From: Nitrososphaerota archaeon
GTDB taxonomy: Archaea > Thermoproteota > Nitrososphaeria > Nitrososphaerales > CADDZS01
NCBI GenBank assembly: GCA_027886785.1
Contig: JAPCJV010000056.1
Coordinates: 1-8,646, forward strand
DNA: 8,646 nt
Direction of reading: 5' to 3'
The number at the start of each line of letters is the position of its first letter. Position 1 is the first letter of the stretch. This document shows positions 5,929 to 8,646 of this stretch, piece by piece. The position numbers were made by a program, and so were the translations under genes. The notes beneath the pieces were generated by a model. That model was given only the letters and a program-made list of their open reading frames with translations. It was not told the DNA's origin and did not search any database.

Positions 5929-7374
5929 GTGGAAGATCCGGTGGAAGTTTACAGAGTTGTGCTACCTTGGGAAAGTGACTCCAAAAGAAATCTGAATAAT
6001 AGAAGAATTGCGATTCTTCCCTTCGCAAACATCAGCCCTGATCCCAACGATGACTATTTTGCTGACGGGTTAACCGATGAAATGATTCACGTCTTGTCGC
6101 AAATGCGCGAACTTGAGGTCATAGCCCGCACATCAGTGATGCATTACAAGAACAGTGAAAAAAAGATCAAGACGATTGGAAAAGAATTGAATGTGGGATC
6201 GGTCTTAGAGGGCAGCGTCAGGAAATCCGGAAAGAAAATCAGGGTGACTGCCCAGCTCATAAATTCGGACACCGAGATTCACGAATGGTCTGGAAGCTAT
6301 GACAGGGAACTCGATGATATTTTCGCCATCCAGAGTGATATTGCAAAGCAAATCGCTGGCGTCCTTCAAGTAAAATTACTCAAAACCGAAGCCGCGCGAG
6401 TGGAGCAGAAAGCGACGGAAAGCGTAGACGCTTACACAATCTATCTGAAGGCCGGGCAGTCGATGCACGAGAGAACGCCCAAAGCCGTCCGAGAGGCAAT
6501 GCGCCTCTTGCAGGAAGCCATTGATTTAGATCCACGGTTTTCTAGGGCATACGCTTCAATGTCAAGTTGTTACTCGATCCTGCTAGATTACGGTCAAATA
6601 TCCGCCTCAGAAGCTTTACCGAAGGCTCGCGAATATGGAAGAATGGCGCTCGGCATCGATCAAAACTTAGCCGAAGCCCATGCCTCTGTCGCCTTGGCGT
6701 ATGATCATGATTTTGATTCTGTAAATGCCGAAAAGGAGTACCAACAGGCGATCTCCATCAATCCCAATCTTGCAACAGCACATCATTGGTACGCGGTTTC
6801 TCTAACTGGCACAGGAAGAAACGAGGAAGCCATAAGGGAAATGAAAAAAGCTAGAGATGCCGATCCCCTTTCCCCCATCATCATGACCGTGGTTGGCTCG
6901 GTCTATTTTCAAGCGGGAAAATATGAAGAAGCGTGGAAGCAATGGGAAGACACATTGAAAGTGGAGCCCGGGTTCTTCGTGCTCTACCTGTGGCGGGCCA
7001 TATTCCATATCAAGTTCTCTAGATATGATGAAGCAAAAAGGGAATTGACGCGTGGGCTTACTTTTTCGCCTGGACACACCCGTTTGCTGGGAGTGCTGGG
7101 ATACGCTCACGCAAAGAAAAACGATACAGCAGCTGCTAGGGACGTTCTCGAAAATTTGTTGGAAGCGAGAGAAAGCGATTTCGTCGCAGGAGAAAGTATT
7201 TCTTTTGTCTACGCAGGATTGGGGGAAAGAGAGAGCTTCATCGAGTGGCTATCAATAGCCGTGAAAGAAAGAACTGTGAGCAACTATTTGCTGCGTAGCT
7301 TACCCATGTTTGATCCTTTCCGTGAGGATCCCGAATTCAAAAAGCTCCTAAGAGAAGCTAAAATTGAATCCTAG
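5929..7374 (+). CDS. TolB-like plus TPR part of cyclase paralogue 2, after the in-frame TAA
   Basis: This 481-codon reading from GTG 5929 is in the same frame as the cyclase part, two codons after its stop. It begins with the linker EDPVEVYRVVLPWES that normally joins cyclase and TolB-like domains. Residues 25-150 are the TolB N-terminal-like domain (RRIAILPFANISPDPNDDYF onward) and 160-481 are TPR-type repeats (for example LLQEAIDLDPRFSRAYASM and MKKARDADPLSPII). It aligns along its whole length with paralogue 1, and both end in an FDP..REDP..F..LL-type segment. No good Shine-Dalgarno sequence precedes the GTG, so separate translation is unproven. The frame is undamaged over 1.4 kb, so the upstream stop is either recent or tolerated. 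The original gene was most simply one reading, 5446-7374. Confidence 0.72.
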   Translation: MEDPVEVYRVVLPWESDSKRNLNNRRIAILPFANISPDPNDDYFADGLTDEMIHVLSQMRELEVIARTSVMHYKNSEKKIKTIGKELNVGSVLEGSVRKSGKKIRVTAQLINSDTEIHEWSGSYDRELDDIFAIQSDIAKQIAGVLQVKLLKTEAARVEQKATESVDAYTIYLKAGQSMHERTPKAVREAMRLLQEAIDLDPRFSRAYASMSSCYSILLDYGQISASEALPKAREYGRMALGIDQNLAEAHASVALAYDHDFDSVNAEKEYQQAISINPNLATAHHWYAVSLTGTGRNEEAIREMKKARDADPLSPIIMTVVGSVYFQAGKYEEAWKQWEDTLKVEPGFFVLYLWRAIFHIKFSRYDEAKRELTRGLTFSPGHTRLLGVLGYAHAKKNDTAAARDVLENLLEARESDFVAGESISFVYAGLGERESFIEWLSIAVKERTVSNYLLRSLPMFDPFREDPEFKKLLREAKIES

Positions 7375-7405
7375 TACTAACAGAAAATTTGTCCCCCACG
7401 GCAAT

Positions 7406-7437
7406 CCTAAATTTTGAGATTTGAAACGAAATTTAGG
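7406..7437. terminator. Stem-loop between convergent genes, possible bidirectional terminator
   Basis: CCTAAATTT (7406-7414) and AAATTTAGG (7429-7437) form a perfect 9-base-pair stem with a 14-base loop. It starts 31 bases after the cyclase paralogue 2 stop and 10 bases after the S30e stop on the other strand. Its central position between convergent genes suggests a shared 3' end signal. There is no long T-tract, so it may instead be an mRNA-stabilising hairpin or a protein site. Confidence 0.5.
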
Positions 7438-7447
7438 GCAATCGTGC

Positions 7448-7615
7448 CTAAACGTTAATCCAGTTTTGGCCGGGCTTTCTCTTCTCTTCGTATCGTTTTA
7501 TGAAAGTACGTCTGTTTCGCCGTTTTGGAATAGAACTAATCCTAACTCTGCCCTGAATCTTTGGAGTTTGAGAGCGAACCTTTCCAGCCTTGGTAAGTGA
7601 TCCGTGGGTTGGCAC
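7448..7615 (-). CDS. rps30e: 30S ribosomal protein S30e
   Basis: 55 codons start at GTG (7613-7615) and end at TAG (7448-7450). The protein opens PTHGSLTKAGKVRSQTPKI, continues with a basic stretch containing IPKRRNRRTFIKRYEEKRK, and ends KPGQNWINV. These are the hallmarks of S30e, a very basic protein of the small ribosomal subunit found in archaea and eukaryotes but not bacteria (in eukaryotes it is made as a fusion to a ubiquitin-like protein, absent here). Length is normal for the archaeal form. The start is fixed by the conserved N-terminal P-[ST]-H-G-S-L motif; no ATG is available. It lies 18 bases after the stop of the zinc-finger/nuclease-like gene on the same strand, so the two are probably co-transcribed. 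A hairpin at 7406-7437 follows its stop. Confidence 0.93.
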   Translation of the reverse strand: MPTHGSLTKAGKVRSQTPKIQGRVRISSIPKRRNRRTFIKRYEEKRKPGQNWINV

Positions 7616-7633
7616 TTGTAAACCTTAGGTCAA

Positions 7634-8302
7634 TTAGACTTGGTTCGTATTTGAATCTTCTGCAGCCAATTTTGGTGGCAGGAAACCTTCAACTAGCACA
7701 TCATCGAAAAATCCTTCCTTCAAAAGCATCTCTGTGTATTTTTTTCTCAAACATTCTATGCTGCTCTTGTATCGGCGAATAGTTTCCATCTCCACTGCGA
7801 CTACCTTGCCGTCTGGTGATATTGCGATGATGTCGGGAATTCTGTTGTGGCGAGTATAATTAGATGTGCAAAAAGTTCTGTAACCCTTCCCTCTAAGCTC
7901 AACTTCTTTTCGAAGGACCGTATCCTCGTGAAATCTTCGCGTTATCTTTTTCCTATGAAGCATAGCCGGGTTATTTAGGTGTCTCATAAAATCCGGGGGC
8001 GCATGATGAGTTTGTGCCGTTCCAAAGGCTTCCGACTGGGGTAGTCCTTTGTTCCATCCGCCGACCCGAACCCATCCCAATTGCTTTCTAGTATATCCGT
8101 GTGCTTCAATTTTGCGCAAGCCGAGTTTACCTCTAGTTTCAAAGACGTCACCGCAGACAGAGCACTTACTTGGTTGATGCTTTCCGAGATTGTGGCCGCT
8201 GAAAGCGAGTTTGTTTCGAAAATTTAACTTACATATTTCGCATCTAAACAACGAAGAATCAAACGTTAATGTTACACCTTCACTGTTCATACTATTCGGC
8301 AA
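7634..8302 (-). CDS. C2H2 zinc-finger protein with C-terminal PD-(D/E)XK-like nuclease domain
   Basis: The frame has 222 codons from TTG 8302; ATG 8290 (MNSEGVTLTF, 218 codons) is the more conventional start. Residues 21-42 fit a classical C2H2 finger exactly: Cys21, Cys24, Phe28, Phe34, His37, His42. A second finger follows with Cys47, Cys50, Phe54 and Leu60, but Arg63 stands at the first His position, leaving His68. A basic middle contains GWNKGLPQS. The C-terminal part (about 128-208) resembles a restriction-endonuclease fold: Glu133 in a first helix, then RIPDIIAI with Asp157, then KVVAVEME with Glu171 and Glu173, and a following helix. The usual ExK is ExE here, so activity is uncertain. 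A DNA-binding or DNA-cleaving role is inference; no family is recognised. It lies 18 bases upstream of rps30e. Confidence 0.8.
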   Translation of the reverse strand: MPNSMNSEGVTLTFDSSLFRCEICKLNFRNKLAFSGHNLGKHQPSKCSVCGDVFETRGKLGLRKIEAHGYTRKQLGWVRVGGWNKGLPQSEAFGTAQTHHAPPDFMRHLNNPAMLHRKKITRRFHEDTVLRKEVELRGKGYRTFCTSNYTRHNRIPDIIAISPDGKVVAVEMETIRRYKSSIECLRKKYTEMLLKEGFFDDVLVEGFLPPKLAAEDSNTNQV

Positions 8303-8330
8303 TGTCGAAATTAGAATGGCACAGACTGCT

Positions 8331-8340
8331 CTAAATAAAT
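8331..8340 (-). promoter_or_regulatory. Candidate TATA box for the zinc-finger/nuclease-like gene
   Basis: The minus strand reads ATTTATTTAG, centred 34 bases before TTG 8302 and 46 before ATG 8290. With normal spacing, transcription would begin near 8310, giving a leader of about 8 or 20 bases. It would also serve rps30e. Confidence 0.45.
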
Positions 8341-8373
8341 GGAGCTTGTGAGAACAATCTTACCTTCGATGCA

Positions 8374-8393
8374 GAAAGTTAGAGCTTACTTTC
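8374..8393. repeat. Short inverted repeat upstream of the zinc-finger/nuclease-like gene
   Basis: GAAAGT (8374-8379) and ACTTTC (8388-8393) form a perfect 6-base dyad with an 8-base spacer, about 35 bases upstream of the candidate TATA box. It could be an operator, but arms this short can arise by chance. Confidence 0.3.
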
Positions 8394-8441
8394 GCCAAGT
8401 CTTCGTAATTCTGTAGCTAGGTATCGACTAGAAGTCGGATC

Positions 8442-8450
8442 AAAAATTTT
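8442..8450 (-). terminator. T-tract after pyrK
   Basis: About 30 bases past the pyrK stop, the minus strand reads AAAATTTTTG, with five T at 8442-8446. This fits an archaeal oligo-T terminator and would separate pyrK transcription from the nuclease-like gene. Confidence 0.35.
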
Positions 8451-8477
8451 GAGCCATGTTACGTTCCCCGAAATATC

Positions 8478-8646
8478 TCATAGTTTTGATACCAGCTTCC
8501 CAGTTCTATCTCGCTCAAACCGACCAAATTCTTTGATAATGTGCCTGAGTTGAACTGAATCAAGAACGGGCCCATCTCGGCAGAGAACCAGATCCTGAAT
8601 GCAGCAGCTTCCGCAAATGGCTATGCCGCACTTCATTATTCTTTCC
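8478..8646 (-). CDS. pyrK: Dihydroorotate dehydrogenase electron-transfer subunit PyrK, C-terminal fragment
   Basis: Only the last 55 codons are in the window (stop TGA at 8478-8480). They read ERIMKCGIAICGSCCIQDLV, then LCRDGPVLDSVQLRHI and a tail ending GKLVSKL. The cysteine pattern C-x4-C-x2-C followed by a fourth Cys in VLC is the [2Fe-2S] cluster site of PyrK, the iron-sulfur flavoprotein that passes electrons from dihydroorotate dehydrogenase (PyrD) to NAD during pyrimidine synthesis. The wording MKCGI.ICGSCC and CRDGPVL is characteristic of archaeal PyrK. The FAD and NAD-binding parts, and probably pyrD, lie beyond the right edge. The gene points toward the zinc-finger/nuclease-like gene, with 175 non-coding bases between. 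Confidence 0.9.
   Translation of the reverse strand, partial: ERIMKCGIAICGSCCIQDLVLCRDGPVLDSVQLRHIIKEFGRFERDRTGKLVSKL

Noticed and set aside
8042..8068. GWNKGLPQS motif as evidence for a homing endonuclease
   Set aside because: Similar short strings occur in NUMOD-type modules of homing endonucleases, but there is no HNH or GIY-YIG catalytic motif and no intron or intein host here.
1..8646. CRISPR array, insertion sequence or defence operon
   Set aside because: No regularly spaced repeats, transposase motifs, terminal repeats with target duplications, or recognised defence genes were seen on either strand.

Overview
This window looks archaeal, most likely Thermoproteota (Bathyarchaeia or Nitrososphaeria-like). 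The evidence is an archaeal/eukaryotic ribosomal protein S30e gene, a DUF996 membrane protein, the C-terminus of an archaeal-type PyrK, an archaeal-style winged-helix protein, frequent TTG/GTG starts and TATA-like boxes rather than strong Shine-Dalgarno sites. The lineage below phylum is inference.

Layout. 1-804 (+) is the 3' part of a Gfo/Idh/MocA-type oxidoreductase cut by the window edge. 853-2787/2847 (-) is an intact class III nucleotide cyclase fused to a TolB-like domain and TPR repeats. Divergent from it, 3020-3694 (+) encodes an unrecognised four-helix membrane protein, followed 9 bases later by a winged-helix gene broken by an in-frame TAG (3704-3976). 4065-4676 (-) is a DUF996 membrane protein. 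4811-5361 (+) is a decayed zinc-type alcohol dehydrogenase/quinone reductase gene with a one-base frameshift and a lost C-terminal half. 5446-7374 (+) is a second cyclase-TolB-TPR gene, full length by comparison with the first, but cut by an in-frame TAA exactly between the cyclase and TolB-like domains. The right end is a minus-strand group: pyrK (C-terminus only, 8478-8646), a protein with a C2H2 zinc finger and a PD-(D/E)XK-like nuclease domain (7634-8302), and 18 bases downstream a 55-codon ribosomal protein S30e gene (7448-7615).

How it fits together. The two cyclase-TolB-TPR paralogues, on opposite strands, bracket a 2.6 kb segment that holds two small membrane proteins and two broken genes. 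Three independent disruptions (TAG, frameshift plus deletion, TAA) lie between 3.8 and 5.9 kb while the flanks are intact, so the middle seems to be an accessory segment in decay. Two divergent intergenic regions in it share a 34-base element (27 matches) built around an ACGT-containing dyad, a plausible operator for a common regulator. The most original gene is the zinc-finger/nuclease-like protein, apparently co-transcribed with S30e. No CRISPR array, tRNA, rRNA or intact transposon was seen. No stretch over 300 bases is without a gene or gene remnant.
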